DNA from: CAYMAT01 sp964388495
Lineage (GTDB): Bacteria; Patescibacteriota; Gracilibacteria; Peribacterales; Peribacteraceae
Direction: 5' to 3'
Assembly (NCBI GenBank): GCA_964388495.1
Contig: CAYMAT010000001.1
Span: forward strand, 1-64,000
DNA: 64,000 nt
The notes under the pieces were generated by a model. It saw only the letters and a program-made list of their open reading frames with translations, was not told the DNA's origin and made no database searches. Shown here one piece after another: positions 56,337-64,000 of this stretch (positions are counted from its first letter, which is position 1; every line of letters begins with the position of its first letter). The position numbers and the translations under genes are program-made.

Positions 56337-58187
56337 TCAAGGCGTCAGAAGCGCCTTCGCCCGCTCGTTATCCGGATAGGCACGGAGGATGTCTTTGGCG
56401 ATAGTAACAGCTTCATCCTTTCGTCCCGCCGCTTTCAAATGCTCTGCATACGCCAACGCAATATCCAGATTATCCGGAGTCAGCGCGTACGCGGCGGCCA
56501 GATGTTCCAGTGCCTCCGCGGGTTTATTCTGCTTATCCAAAATAATCGAGAGATTGTAATGCGTGCCCTCTGCGCTGTCGTTCCACTTGAGCGCCGCGCG
56601 CAGTTGCTCTTCGGCTTCATCTAATTTCCCCTCATCAATCAAATACGCAGCCAACTTGTTCCGTGCCGCCACAAACGATCCATCGGCAATGATCGCACGG
56701 CGGAGCTTGTCCTTAGCGGCGTCGATATTCTTGTAATAGATATCCAGCGACGCCAGTGCGTAGAGTGCATCGGGATCCTCCGGATTCTTGGCGAGCATCG
56801 CATTGAATTCCTGTATAGCCAGATCCACATCCCCACGCTTGGCATAGGCGGTGCCCAGTGCAAGTCTCAATTGAGGAGCGTCGGCGTAGCTCAACCCGGT
56901 ACGGAGGAGGGAAATGGCTTTATCCACATTACCTTCGTTCTTCGCGATACTTGCTAGGCCTACTCTGGCGGCAATGGAATTTGGATAGAGCCCTAGGGTA
57001 TGCGAAAAAATCGACTCCGCAGAATCCCAGATTTTTGTCTGGCTCATGCTGCCCACCAGAAACGCTATTGCCAGCACTGTCGTACCTCCGCCCACCGCAA
57101 TCTTCTTTGTATCATCGTGCCAATACGCTGATACATGCGCCACTCCTGCCGCTAGCATCGCGATCAAACCAGTCATCGCAATGTACGGGTAGCGGTCAGA
57201 CGCAAAGTACACCTCGCCGCCCTTGTGGAAGTTGATGAAGGTGGGGGCAAGCATCAAGAGAAAGAACCCGAATCCAAACGCTGGCCAGAGTGTCTTCTTC
57301 AAGCTCCACATGCACAGGGCAATAAGGGCGATGACAGAGAAAAGCGAAAAGAGAAAAGTGGGTTCGAAGATTCCAATATTCCCCTGATATGGATAGAACA
57401 TGCCCAGGTTGATGGGCAGCGTGAGCTTCTCCAGGTAAAACACGATGCTCTTGCACGCGACCAGGACGACTTCGATGGGTGTGCTGTGGCTCAGGATCCT
57501 CTCTTTTCCAAAGAGTCCCACCAAAACAAACGCACCGCCAAGCAGCAGATACGGAATCTTTTCCAGGATCATCTTCTTCTCATCGCGCCTCCCTTCTATC
57601 AACACATCACGCAGGAGGAGGCAGAGGGGGAGTGGTGCCACAAGAACCTTGGCCAAAAGCCCCAACGTAAACAGCACGACGCTTGCTATGTAGTTCCATC
57701 TCTTAGATTCCCTCCATCGCTCGTAGAGAAGAAGGGATCCAAAGAAGAAGAATGACGAGAGCAGATCTTTGCGCGCGGCTATCCACACCGCGGCCTCCGT
57801 ATTGATCGGATGAAGCACAAAGAGCACCGCTCCGGCAATCGCGATCCATTCATTGTGGATCCATTTTCGTAAAATTCTCCAGAGCAATATGGCATTCAGT
57901 CCATGCAGCAGAAGGTTGGTGAGGTGATATCCAAAGGGTTCTAGTCCACTCACCACATAGTTCAGCTGATAACTGACAAAAGTGAGCGGGATATAGAGCT
58001 CCGGATCGAACATCGTGAATGCCATTTTGATGTTTGGCAGCGTCAGGCCCCGGATGGCCAGGTTATGGACCACCAGCAAATCGTCATCCAACGGAGCAAA
58101 CCCCTGATGGAGCGAGCGCCCAAAGGCCACGAAAGGCAAAAGCAGAAGGAGTGCGTACGGCCAGTTCTTTTTGAAGAATTCCGTCAT
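56337..58187 (-). CDS. TMTC-like membrane protein with TPR tail (paralogue 2)
   Basis: 616 residues. About eleven membrane helices, then four to five TPR units (LRLALGTAYAKRGDVDLAIQEFNAML, PDALYALASLDIYYKNIDAAKDKL, AEEQLRAALKWNDSAEGTHYNL). The loop FAPLDDDLLVVHNLAIRGL, FDPELYIPLTFVSYQLNYVV and INTEAAVWIAARKDLLSSFF align with the 44 kb paralogue. Such proteins may be polyprenyl-phosphate-dependent glycosyltransferases. A TATAGC box ends 6 bases before the ATG. Confidence 0.85.
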   Translation of the reverse strand: MTEFFKKNWPYALLLLLPFVAFGRSLHQGFAPLDDDLLVVHNLAIRGLTLPNIKMAFTMFDPELYIPLTFVSYQLNYVVSGLEPFGYHLTNLLLHGLNAILLWRILRKWIHNEWIAIAGAVLFVLHPINTEAAVWIAARKDLLSSFFFFGSLLLYERWRESKRWNYIASVVLFTLGLLAKVLVAPLPLCLLLRDVLIEGRRDEKKMILEKIPYLLLGGAFVLVGLFGKERILSHSTPIEVVLVACKSIVFYLEKLTLPINLGMFYPYQGNIGIFEPTFLFSLFSVIALIALCMWSLKKTLWPAFGFGFFLLMLAPTFINFHKGGEVYFASDRYPYIAMTGLIAMLAAGVAHVSAYWHDDTKKIAVGGGTTVLAIAFLVGSMSQTKIWDSAESIFSHTLGLYPNSIAARVGLASIAKNEGNVDKAISLLRTGLSYADAPQLRLALGTAYAKRGDVDLAIQEFNAMLAKNPEDPDALYALASLDIYYKNIDAAKDKLRRAIIADGSFVAARNKLAAYLIDEGKLDEAEEQLRAALKWNDSAEGTHYNLSIILDKQNKPAEALEHLAAAYALTPDNLDIALAYAEHLKAAGRKDEAVTIAKDILRAYPDNERAKALLTP

Positions 58188-58287
58188 CGGGCCGCTATAG
58201 TATGCCCGTTACCAGACTATAATTCCTAAAAAAGTGCAAATCCTCCTCCGTAGTCAGAATGCGACTTTTTGGCTATAATAAGGAGAA

Positions 58288-59232
58288 ATGCAAATCGAGA
58301 TACAGATCCCCAGACCCGGCACCACGCTGCTCGCGCTTGCGGCCGTCTCCGGCTGGGCTTTGTATTGGTCGGGCAGTTCCGCCACCACGGCGCAGGTCAC
58401 ACCTCCGGCAGAGGTGCATGCCACCGCGTCGTCCCAGGCATCCGTCTTGCCGGTGGGCGGGGAGCAGGCCCCTTTGGCGGGTGACGAGAACGCCGCTCCG
58501 GTCATCCCCGGTGTGGGCGACGGAAGCGGACTGACCGAGGGCGAGATGCGCATGAAATGGACGCGCGCCGAGCAGCAGTTTCTGCTGGAGCGCGAGAACA
58601 TCATCCGCGCCCAGATCGACGGACTCCAGAAGGAGCGTGAGGCGATGGGGGACAAGGTGGATCCCGATATCGAGGACCAGTTCCGCAGTTCCGTCCGTCT
58701 TCTGACGTCGCTTTTACAGGACCGCCAGAAGGGCGAGCAGTTCTTGCTTGCCGCCTATCGCCAGATGTGGGAGGCGGAGGAAAAGGCCATGGCCATCCAG
58801 TCGCCCGCGCCGGCATCGTCCGTGTTTGATCCGTTGTGGCCTGTGGAGCCTGCGCTGGGCATTTCCGCGTACTTCATGGACGAGGGGTATAAGGAGCGCT
58901 TCAAGGTGGAGCACTACGCCATCGATATTCCCACCAATCAGGGAACACCCGTGTCCGCTGCGGCTGACGGTTTGGTGAAAGACGTGGTCGATCACGGTCT
59001 GGGGTACAGCTACATGACCATTGATCACGGCGGTTACGTGACGGTCTACGGTCATTTGAGCCGCTTTGATGTCCAGCCCGGCCAGCGCGTGAAGGCCGGC
59101 GAGCGCATTGGTCTTTCCGGAGGCACGCCGGGACTGCCCGGTGGCGGTTCCTCCACGGGCCCGCACCTCCACTTTGGCGTCTATAAGGACGGCAAGCCGG
59201 TGGATCCGCTGAAGTATCTTCCCAAGCGATAA
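58288..59232 (+). CDS. M23 family peptidoglycan endopeptidase
   Basis: 314 residues. An N-terminal membrane segment (LLALAAVSGWALYWSG) is followed by a Thr/Ala/Pro region and a coiled coil (MKWTRAEQQFLLERENIIRAQIDGLQKE). The LytM domain then has EHYAIDIPTNQGTPV with the zinc His-x3-Asp and THPHLHFGVYKDG-type His-x-His. It cuts peptide cross-links in the wall; coiled-coil forms can instead be activators, but the zinc ligands here are present. TATAAT and AAGGAG lie just before the ATG. Confidence 0.92.
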   Translation: MQIEIQIPRPGTTLLALAAVSGWALYWSGSSATTAQVTPPAEVHATASSQASVLPVGGEQAPLAGDENAAPVIPGVGDGSGLTEGEMRMKWTRAEQQFLLERENIIRAQIDGLQKEREAMGDKVDPDIEDQFRSSVRLLTSLLQDRQKGEQFLLAAYRQMWEAEEKAMAIQSPAPASSVFDPLWPVEPALGISAYFMDEGYKERFKVEHYAIDIPTNQGTPVSAAADGLVKDVVDHGLGYSYMTIDHGGYVTVYGHLSRFDVQPGQRVKAGERIGLSGGTPGLPGGGSSTGPHLHFGVYKDGKPVDPLKYLPKR

Positions 59233-59266
59233 GCTGTCAGCAATGAGCGAACAGCTAAATGCTGTT
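59232..59266. repeat. period-7 array at the M23/dGTPase junction
   Basis: Heptamers AGCTGTC, AGCAATG, AGCGAAC, AGCTAAA, TGCTGTT follow the M23 stop and extend into the last codons of the convergent dGTPase gene (its final Asn-Ser-Ile). The units resemble those inside the GT4 gene at 35.9 kb (AGCTGTT, AGCGATG, AGCGACC on the minus strand). Confidence 0.55.
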
Positions 59267-60277
59267 TGATTGCGACTCTATATAACCATCGGTCATCCCG
59301 CTCACATAGTCCTTCACGGTTTCCACAAGGTTCGACCCCGTCCTCTTCTGTAACTCCAGGACTTTTGCCGGAGGGTCTTTCAACAGCATGTCAGAAAGGA
59401 GGGGGATCAGTTGGGCGCGCCTTTTATTGTCATCCGTCACGCGCGGGTGCATGTACATGTTGTCCCACAAAAATTTCCGCAGTTCATCCAGCGCGGTCCG
59501 CATCGTCTGAGAGAAACGAATCTCTTCCCCCTGCGCGTACAAGTCCGTGACGATCAAATGAATCAGCGCCCCGCGCACGGAAGTCTGGCGTTTGCGCGAG
59601 GATTCCATCGCCGTGGTGCCCAGGCGCGTGGTGCACAGGTCGGATTCGGCAAACAACCCCGCCTGCAGTCCGTCATCCGTATCGTGTGCGGTGTAGGCGA
59701 TCTCATCGGCGAGGTTCACGAGCTTGGATTCCAAACTCTGCGGTTCCGCCATCTCCGCCTGCAGGTGCTCGTGCTTTTTCAGGCCGTCGATCACTTCATG
59801 ATTCAGATTCAGCCCCGGGAAAAGCCCAGAGTGCTCCTCCAGCAGCGTCACGATACGGATGGATTGCTCGTTGTGCTCAAAGTGCGAGCCGTGCCCCTGC
59901 ATCCACTCATTCATCGCCGTTTCGCCCGTGTGGCCAAAGGGCGGATGGCCCAGATCGTGCGCCAGGGCAATACACTCGGCTAGATCCTCATTCAGCCGCA
60001 GCGTCCGGGCAATGTCCCGGGAGAGTTGCGCCACTTCCATGGTGTGGGTCAGGCGCGTGCGGAAATGGTCGCTCTCCCCCGCCACAAACACCTGCGTTTT
60101 CCCCATCAGCCTCCTGAACGCCTGGCTGTGAATGATGCGGTCGCGGTCGCGCTGAAAGGGGAAACGCGTTTCATCCTCAGGCTCGGGGAAAACCCGTCCG
60201 CGGCCTGTGCCGTGCTTCATCGCCTTGGGCGAGAGCAGGGAATTTGCGGCCGAGATGCGACTTTGAAGATCAGTCAT
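59255..60277 (-). CDS. dGTPase-like HD-domain triphosphohydrolase
   Basis: Hydrolyses dGTP or other dNTPs to nucleoside and triphosphate. 340 residues. RTRLTHTMEVAQLSRDIARTL gives the first His, CIALAHDLGHPPFGHTGE the His-Asp pair, and LADEIAYTAHDTDDGLQAGLF the last Asp. QAFRRLMGKTQVFV is also typical. A TATAAT box lies 11 bases before the ATG. The last codons are in a period-7 array. Confidence 0.93.
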   Translation of the reverse strand: MTDLQSRISAANSLLSPKAMKHGTGRGRVFPEPEDETRFPFQRDRDRIIHSQAFRRLMGKTQVFVAGESDHFRTRLTHTMEVAQLSRDIARTLRLNEDLAECIALAHDLGHPPFGHTGETAMNEWMQGHGSHFEHNEQSIRIVTLLEEHSGLFPGLNLNHEVIDGLKKHEHLQAEMAEPQSLESKLVNLADEIAYTAHDTDDGLQAGLFAESDLCTTRLGTTAMESSRKRQTSVRGALIHLIVTDLYAQGEEIRFSQTMRTALDELRKFLWDNMYMHPRVTDDNKRRAQLIPLLSDMLLKDPPAKVLELQKRTGSNLVETVKDYVSGMTDGYIESQSNSI

Positions 60278-60409
60278 GAGGGTTTCTTATTATACTCCTC
60301 TTTTTGCTATAGATTTCAGTTGAAATACGGATCCGAAAATTCTAGTGTGAGGCTTCCTCGACGGCGCGCCATGCGGCACTAACGTTTCTTCTCTGATTTG
60401 TCATTTTGG

Positions 60410-60505
60410 GAGGCTTAATCTCTCTTCACTGCGGTGAAGGGATGCGGCCACCCACCTGGGTTTCCAGGGACAAGCGTTACTGTCCGACGGCCGTTTGGGT
60501 ATATA
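60410..60505. ncRNA. candidate structured RNA with three tandem perfect hairpins
   Basis: In 60410-60505, three perfect hairpins occur in a row: CTTCAC/GTGAAG, CCTGG/CCAGG and GGACA/TGTCC, the last two enclosed by CGGCC/GGCCG. No coding frame fits and the strand is uncertain. I do not recognise a family; a plus-strand reading (GGCCACCCACCTGGG) made me consider 6S RNA, without proof. It lies between two leftward genes. Confidence 0.35.
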
Positions 60506-60527
60506 CGACGAAATTATTCTCGTACGC

Positions 60528-60557
60528 TCGTTAATTTGTGAATTCGAATTAACGAGT
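60528..60557. repeat. perfect AT-rich hairpin downstream of pgeF
   Basis: CTCGTTAATT and AATTAACGAG form a perfect 10-bp stem with a 10-base loop that includes GAATTC. Further pairing (CGTAC with GTACG-type flanks) extends outward. It may be another member of the palindromic repeat family or act as a terminator for the leftward pgeF gene. Confidence 0.5.
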
Positions 60558-60566
60558 ATGTTCGAA

Positions 60567-61241
60567 CTAACGAAGTACGACGACCAACATATTCGTATGC
60601 CCCGCTATCACTGCATCATGATCACCGCCGCGGTAGGTCCAGTATTTTTCCGGATGGCATTTGGTGCAATCCGGCATGCGGTCGATGTGCTCGCGGGGAA
60701 TCCCGTTCTTCACCATCTCCTGCGTGGCCGCTTCCTGGAGATTCGCTTTCCGTCGATTGAGAAGTTTTGGATCGAATCCTGGAAGCTCTGCAACAGGATC
60801 GGTGAATTCCGCGCAGGCAAAGCACAGTGAGGGGCCTGCGCCCACATGCAGATCTGCGGGATTGCAATGCCATTCCTTTTTGAGTGCGGCGATGTGTTCG
60901 GTAATAGCCCCGGCGATCAATCCTCGCCACCCCGCATGCAGCACGCTCACCACGTTCTTCACGGGATCAAAGAACACGAAGTTCTGACAGTCCGCAGCTC
61001 GTACCGTCAGCAACAACCCTTTGGCATCCGTCGCCATGCCGTCGGCCTTGAGGGTTCTATTGGTCGGCCCGCGGACAATCTCGGTTTTGTTCCCGTGCAC
61101 CTGCCAGAGCCCCGCGGTACATTCGATGCCCATTATCTTTCCGGCATCAGCGTCGCTTCTTATATCGTCTGATTTGTCGAAGGAGGCGACGGCCAGACGA
61201 TCGGAGAATTGCGTGAGGAGGGGGAAGGGGTTCGAAATCAT
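60567..61241 (-). CDS. pgeF: peptidoglycan editing factor PgeF (YfiH/laccase-domain)
   Basis: 224 residues, Cu-oxidase_4 family. ADCQNFVFFDPVKNVVSVLHAGWRGLIAG has the conserved His-Ala-Gly-Trp-Arg-Gly; VGAGPSLCFACAEF carries the metal-binding Cys region, and YRGGDHDAVIAGHTNMLVV the end. Family members remove mis-incorporated residues from wall precursors (PgeF) or act on purine nucleosides (LACC1 type). A palindrome lies on either side of the gene. Confidence 0.88.
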   Translation of the reverse strand: MISNPFPLLTQFSDRLAVASFDKSDDIRSDADAGKIMGIECTAGLWQVHGNKTEIVRGPTNRTLKADGMATDAKGLLLTVRAADCQNFVFFDPVKNVVSVLHAGWRGLIAGAITEHIAALKKEWHCNPADLHVGAGPSLCFACAEFTDPVAELPGFDPKLLNRRKANLQEAATQEMVKNGIPREHIDRMPDCTKCHPEKYWTYRGGDHDAVIAGHTNMLVVVLR

Positions 61242-61245
61242 TCTC

Positions 61246-61303
61246 GTAATTAGTGATTCGTACTTCGTATTTTACTAGTAACGAATTACGAATCACCAAT
61301 TAC
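61246..61303. repeat. orphan period-7 palindrome
   Basis: GTAATTAGTGATTCGTACTT-type left arm (61246-61268) and right arm ending GAATCACCAATTAC (61281-61303) are inverted repeats matching at 21 of 23 positions. The sequence is close to the palindromes at 10.2 and 19.3 kb and to the arms of element 1. It encloses no gene and overlaps the last codon region of nnrD. Confidence 0.68.
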
Positions 61304-62073
61304 AATTTCAGAATCCCCGGAATCTCCAAAATCACCTGCTTAGTGGTGTAAGCGGTTCCTTGGATGAGGAAGAGCGTTTCGCCCGCCTTCTTGATCGTTT
61401 TACTCGCGAGCATTGCAGCGTCGGGGCCACATAATCCCTGCGCGATCAGTCCTGCGGTCAGTCCTGCTAGGGCATCTCCCGTTCCTCCCACGGTCAGGCC
61501 CGCGTTCCCGCCTTCCACCTCTTTGACCACACCCTCGGGCGTCGCGATGCGGTCAATGACGCCCTTGGCCAGAATCGTCACGGAGTGTTTAGCCGCGGTC
61601 TCCCCTATGGCATCCGGTTCCACGCCCATACGTTCCAGTTCCCCAAGATGCGGAGTGAGGATCGAATACTTCCCCTTCACGGCGTCCAGCGTCCAGCTCT
61701 GCAGCGCGGAGGCATCCAGCACCAGCGGACACGTGGCGCTTTCTACGAGCTCGCGGATGATGCGCTGGGCGTCAGCCGTCCGCGACAGTCCCGGACCAAT
61801 CACCGCCACGTCCACAGTGGCCAGCAGCTCAAGGATCGGATTCAAATCTTTTTTGGAGAGCTCGTCGCCGCAAAAAGGATGCACCTGAAAATTCAGCGAC
61901 TGTATCCGTGCCACGTGCTCGTGGACTTTGGGCAGCGAGACATAGACCAAATCCACGCCGCTGGCCTCTGCGGCCAATGCGGAAAAAAGCGGTGCGCCGT
62001 GCATGGTGGAGCTTCCGCCAATGACGGCAACTTTTCCGTTATCGCCTTTATGAGAGTCGGGACGTCGTTCCAT
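61300..62073 (-). CDS. nnrD: ADP-dependent (S)-NAD(P)H-hydrate dehydratase
   Basis: Repairs damaged NAD(P)H hydrates. 257 residues, the C-terminal carbohydrate-kinase-like domain of YjeF without the epimerase half. KVAVIGGSSTMHGAPLFSALAA, VDVAVIGPGLSR, TPHLGELERMG and the signature GNAGLTVGGTGDALAGLTAGLI are intact. The chosen ATG (MERRPDSHKG) overlaps the end of the upstream glycosyltransferase gene by 26 bases. The partner epimerase is not in the window. Confidence 0.9.
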   Translation of the reverse strand: MERRPDSHKGDNGKVAVIGGSSTMHGAPLFSALAAEASGVDLVYVSLPKVHEHVARIQSLNFQVHPFCGDELSKKDLNPILELLATVDVAVIGPGLSRTADAQRIIRELVESATCPLVLDASALQSWTLDAVKGKYSILTPHLGELERMGVEPDAIGETAAKHSVTILAKGVIDRIATPEGVVKEVEGGNAGLTVGGTGDALAGLTAGLIAQGLCGPDAAMLASKTIKKAGETLFLIQGTAYTTKQVILEIPGILKL

Positions 62074-63169
62074 GGAACTGATGGTACGCCCGCTCCACTT
62101 CCTCCGCGATGCGTTTGCGGAAAGTGTCGGCGGAGAACTGCCGTGCATGCGTCCGGATCGCCTCCGGATTCCACGGGAGTTTTTCCACTTCATTCATGGC
62201 TTCCACTAGGGCTGAAGTCGATTGTTCGTTTATGAAAATTCCCGTGGCCCCGCCCACTACCGTATCCAGCGCTCCACCCTTCCCCAGCGCAATCACGGGC
62301 GTTCCCGCGGCCTGGGCTTCCATGGGCACCAGCCCCGCATCCTCATGTACGGGGAACAGCACCGCTTTGGCGGATGCATAGAGCGCGGGGAGTTGGTCAT
62401 CGGGAACGCGGCCGCGGAAGGTGACGGTGGGGCCCGCCATGGCGCGCAGCCTCTTCTCTTCTTTGCCCGTTCCCACAATGGTCAGCGGGGCACCCGCTGC
62501 ATTGGCTGCAAGAACCGCCAGATCAAAGCGCTTGTAAGGCACCAGTCGACCGATGGCCAAATATTCCCTCCTTGAAGAGTAAGGAACAAGCGGCGTTTCA
62601 TAGAACCGTGGCTGCACGGGCGGGGGAATGACAATGGATTCACGGTTATAGATGCGCTTGATGCGTGCCGCGGTCTCCGATGAGTTTGCCAAGAACACAT
62701 CCACGCGCTTGCTGGTGGTCAAGTCCCAGCGCCGGAGGTTGCGCAGGTGCGCACGCACGCGTTTGCGGAGAAAATCCGGCACGCCAAAGTCGTCCAAATA
62801 CTCCCGTTCCATCTCCCACGCATAGCGCATGGGGGTGTGGCAGTAACACACGTGTACGGCGTTTCCGGGGGGTACCACTCCCTTGCCCACGGCATGGGAG
62901 GAGCTGAGCACCACGTCAAACCCCGTCAGATCCAGGGATTCCATGGCGTACGCCATGAAGGGCAAAAGGATCTGATGGTTACCCGTCAGTCTATAGAGCT
63001 TCTGGAGCCAGGAGGTCCGGATATCCGCTTGCCCAAGCCCTGAAAGGTTCTTGGTGTTGGCAACGGATGTGTACAACGGTGCCTCCGGCCATAGGCCGTG
63101 GAATTCCGTGAGCGCGCGTTCCGCGCCACCCATGGTGGTCAGCCAGTCGGCCACTATCGCTATCCGCAT
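62048..63169 (-). CDS. glycosyltransferase family 4
   Basis: 373 residues. MRIAIVADWLTTMGGAERALTEF is the N-terminal lobe; HVCYCHTPMRYAWE is a typical acceptor-side segment; EYLAIGRLVPYKRFDLAVLAA and KAVLFPVHEDAGLVPMEAQAAGTPVIALG form the donor site with the Glu-x7-Glu pair. It resembles mannosyltransferase-like WbaZ types; the sugar is unknown. A TATACT box ends 6 bases before the ATG; the divergent ftsQ promoter lies within the same 55 bases. Confidence 0.92.
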   Translation of the reverse strand: MRIAIVADWLTTMGGAERALTEFHGLWPEAPLYTSVANTKNLSGLGQADIRTSWLQKLYRLTGNHQILLPFMAYAMESLDLTGFDVVLSSSHAVGKGVVPPGNAVHVCYCHTPMRYAWEMEREYLDDFGVPDFLRKRVRAHLRNLRRWDLTTSKRVDVFLANSSETAARIKRIYNRESIVIPPPVQPRFYETPLVPYSSRREYLAIGRLVPYKRFDLAVLAANAAGAPLTIVGTGKEEKRLRAMAGPTVTFRGRVPDDQLPALYASAKAVLFPVHEDAGLVPMEAQAAGTPVIALGKGGALDTVVGGATGIFINEQSTSALVEAMNEVEKLPWNPEAIRTHARQFSADTFRKRIAEEVERAYHQFHGTTSRLS

Positions 63170-63224
63170 GTGTGAAGTATACCCACCATCGCCCCGGACG
63201 GCTGCACCTCTTATACTAATCTCC

Positions 63225-64000
63225 GTGCTCAAGCGACCCCGCCGTCCGCTTCCCAGGAAATTCTCACGCCCCGTCAGCAAGAAGACGAGGACGTTCGTGC
63301 GGCAGAAGCACAAACGCACGTCATCGTGGAAATGGGAGCGTCGGCTGCGCTCACTCCGTCGTTTCCAGAATTCCGCCAAGCAGTTTGCGGTGAACAGCCG
63401 GCGATGGGTGCTGCTGGCGTGTGCGGGAGTGCTCTGCATGGTGTTTGCGGCGCTGCTCTTCTCCCCGCTCACGCGCGTGCGGGAAATCCGCATCGTCCGC
63501 ACGGATGCGCGCGTGGACGTCCGCAAAGTCCTGGAGCAGGTGCGTCCGCTCTACGGGCAGCACCTCTTTTTCCTCTCGTCATCGGATGTCTCCAGCCTTG
63601 TCCGTGAGGCCGCGCCGGATATCCAGAGCGTGAGCGTGCAGAAGGAGTACCCCTCACGCCTCACGGTCCGCCTCACGCTCCTGCCGCTCATCGCGCGCCT
63701 CAAGATCGAGGTGCCGGCCGGAGCCGTGGTAACACGCCCCACAGGAAGCGGTTCACTGACAGGGTCCGGAGCCGTGGCTGCTCCACCGCCTGCGGGGACT
63801 TTCGACTTCCTGGCGCAGAACGGCATCTACGTGGTCTCGCCCGACGAGCAAAAAGACGCGCCGTTGCCCACCATCCGCCTGACGGACTGGGGGGCCAGGC
63901 CCATCCCCAACACGGCCATCATCACGCCGGAGCTCTTAAACCAGATGTCCCTGGCGGAGCAGGCGCTGGTCCGCGAGTTCGGCCAGCAGATCAAGTCACG
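63225..64000 (+). CDS. ftsQ: FtsQ-like cell-division protein, 5' part (runs off window)
   Basis: 258 codons are visible. A basic cytoplasmic tail of about 65 residues (VLKRPRRPLPRKFSRPVSKK onward) precedes one membrane helix (WVLLACAGVLCMVFAALLF), then a POTRA domain (VREIRIVRTDARVDVRKVLEQV; YPSRLTVRLTLLPLIARLKI). This order is that of FtsQ/DivIB, which links early and late divisome proteins. The start is GTG: a TATACT box ends exactly 7 bases before it. A Gly/Ser/Thr/Pro-rich insert follows at about residue 170. The gene continues past the right edge. Confidence 0.85.
   Translation, partial: MLKRPRRPLPRKFSRPVSKKTRTFVRQKHKRTSSWKWERRLRSLRRFQNSAKQFAVNSRRWVLLACAGVLCMVFAALLFSPLTRVREIRIVRTDARVDVRKVLEQVRPLYGQHLFFLSSSDVSSLVREAAPDIQSVSVQKEYPSRLTVRLTLLPLIARLKIEVPAGAVVTRPTGSGSLTGSGAVAAPPPAGTFDFLAQNGIYVVSPDEQKDAPLPTIRLTDWGARPIPNTAIITPELLNQMSLAEQALVREFGQQIKS

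Overview
This window looks like part of a small bacterial genome of the Candidate Phyla Radiation (Patescibacteria), most plausibly near Peribacteria/Peregrinibacteria. That placement is an inference from gene style: S-layer-homology and other exported proteins with long serine-only linkers, very short intergenic gaps, many short hypothetical genes and TMTC-like TPR membrane proteins. TGA acts as a stop (ATGA overlaps occur), so this is not a TGA-recoded lineage. Three 10-N assembly gaps are present; two of them (in comM and metK) can be closed because the flanking ends overlap and restore the reading frame. I see no rRNA, CRISPR array or phage.

Layout. 0-5 kb: exported hypothetical, tandem-OB ssb, an AT-rich DUF5678/retropepsin pair coupled to murB, gltX. 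5-10.2 kb: lipoprotein cyclophilin and an envelope cluster (murG, ftsW, lspA, murA). 10.2-19.3 kb: degenerate metallo-beta-lactamase protein, a hypothetical gene with unusual 5' and 3' RNA hairpins, Sel1 and MarR proteins, tRNA-Arg(CCU) among tRNA fragments, 2-hydroxyacid dehydrogenase, nitroreductase, DUF1624 membrane protein, SLH surface protein. 19.3-28.3 kb: YraN, comM, a four-helix-bundle element, pyrF, the oxidative pentose-phosphate cluster pgl/zwf with two small genes, metK behind a SAM-riboswitch-like leader, a GGQ protein. 28.3-39.3 kb: tandem paralogues, a frame-split amidase/SpoIID protein, glycosyltransferases, response regulator, serS, small genes. 39.4-53.4 kb: uvrB, a second four-helix-bundle element, a possibly acquired sugar isomerase, TMTC-like protein with galU, Hsp20, XRE regulator, recJ, exported proteins, dnaJ, jag, HU. 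53.8-64 kb: topA, tRNA-Trp, a second TMTC-like protein, M23 peptidase, dGTPase, pgeF, nnrD, glycosyltransferase, start of ftsQ.

Four themes stand out. First, many genes carry a TATAcT-like box ending 6-8 bases before the start codon, without a Shine-Dalgarno sequence, so leaderless mRNAs seem common. Second, short period-7 arrays form palindromes that flank both four-helix-bundle genes, sit alone between genes and lie inside murB and a glycosyltransferase gene; together they look like a family of 23S-intervening-sequence-like elements and their remnants. Third, a separate period-9 repeat occurs in three gene borders. Fourth, one hypothetical gene has complementary hairpin loops in its 5' leader and its terminator.

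Functionally the genes mostly serve envelope building (murA, murB, murG, ftsW, ftsQ, lspA, PgeF, M23, amidase/SpoIID, surface proteins, glycosyltransferases), NADPH and pentose supply (zwf, pgl), translation and DNA maintenance.
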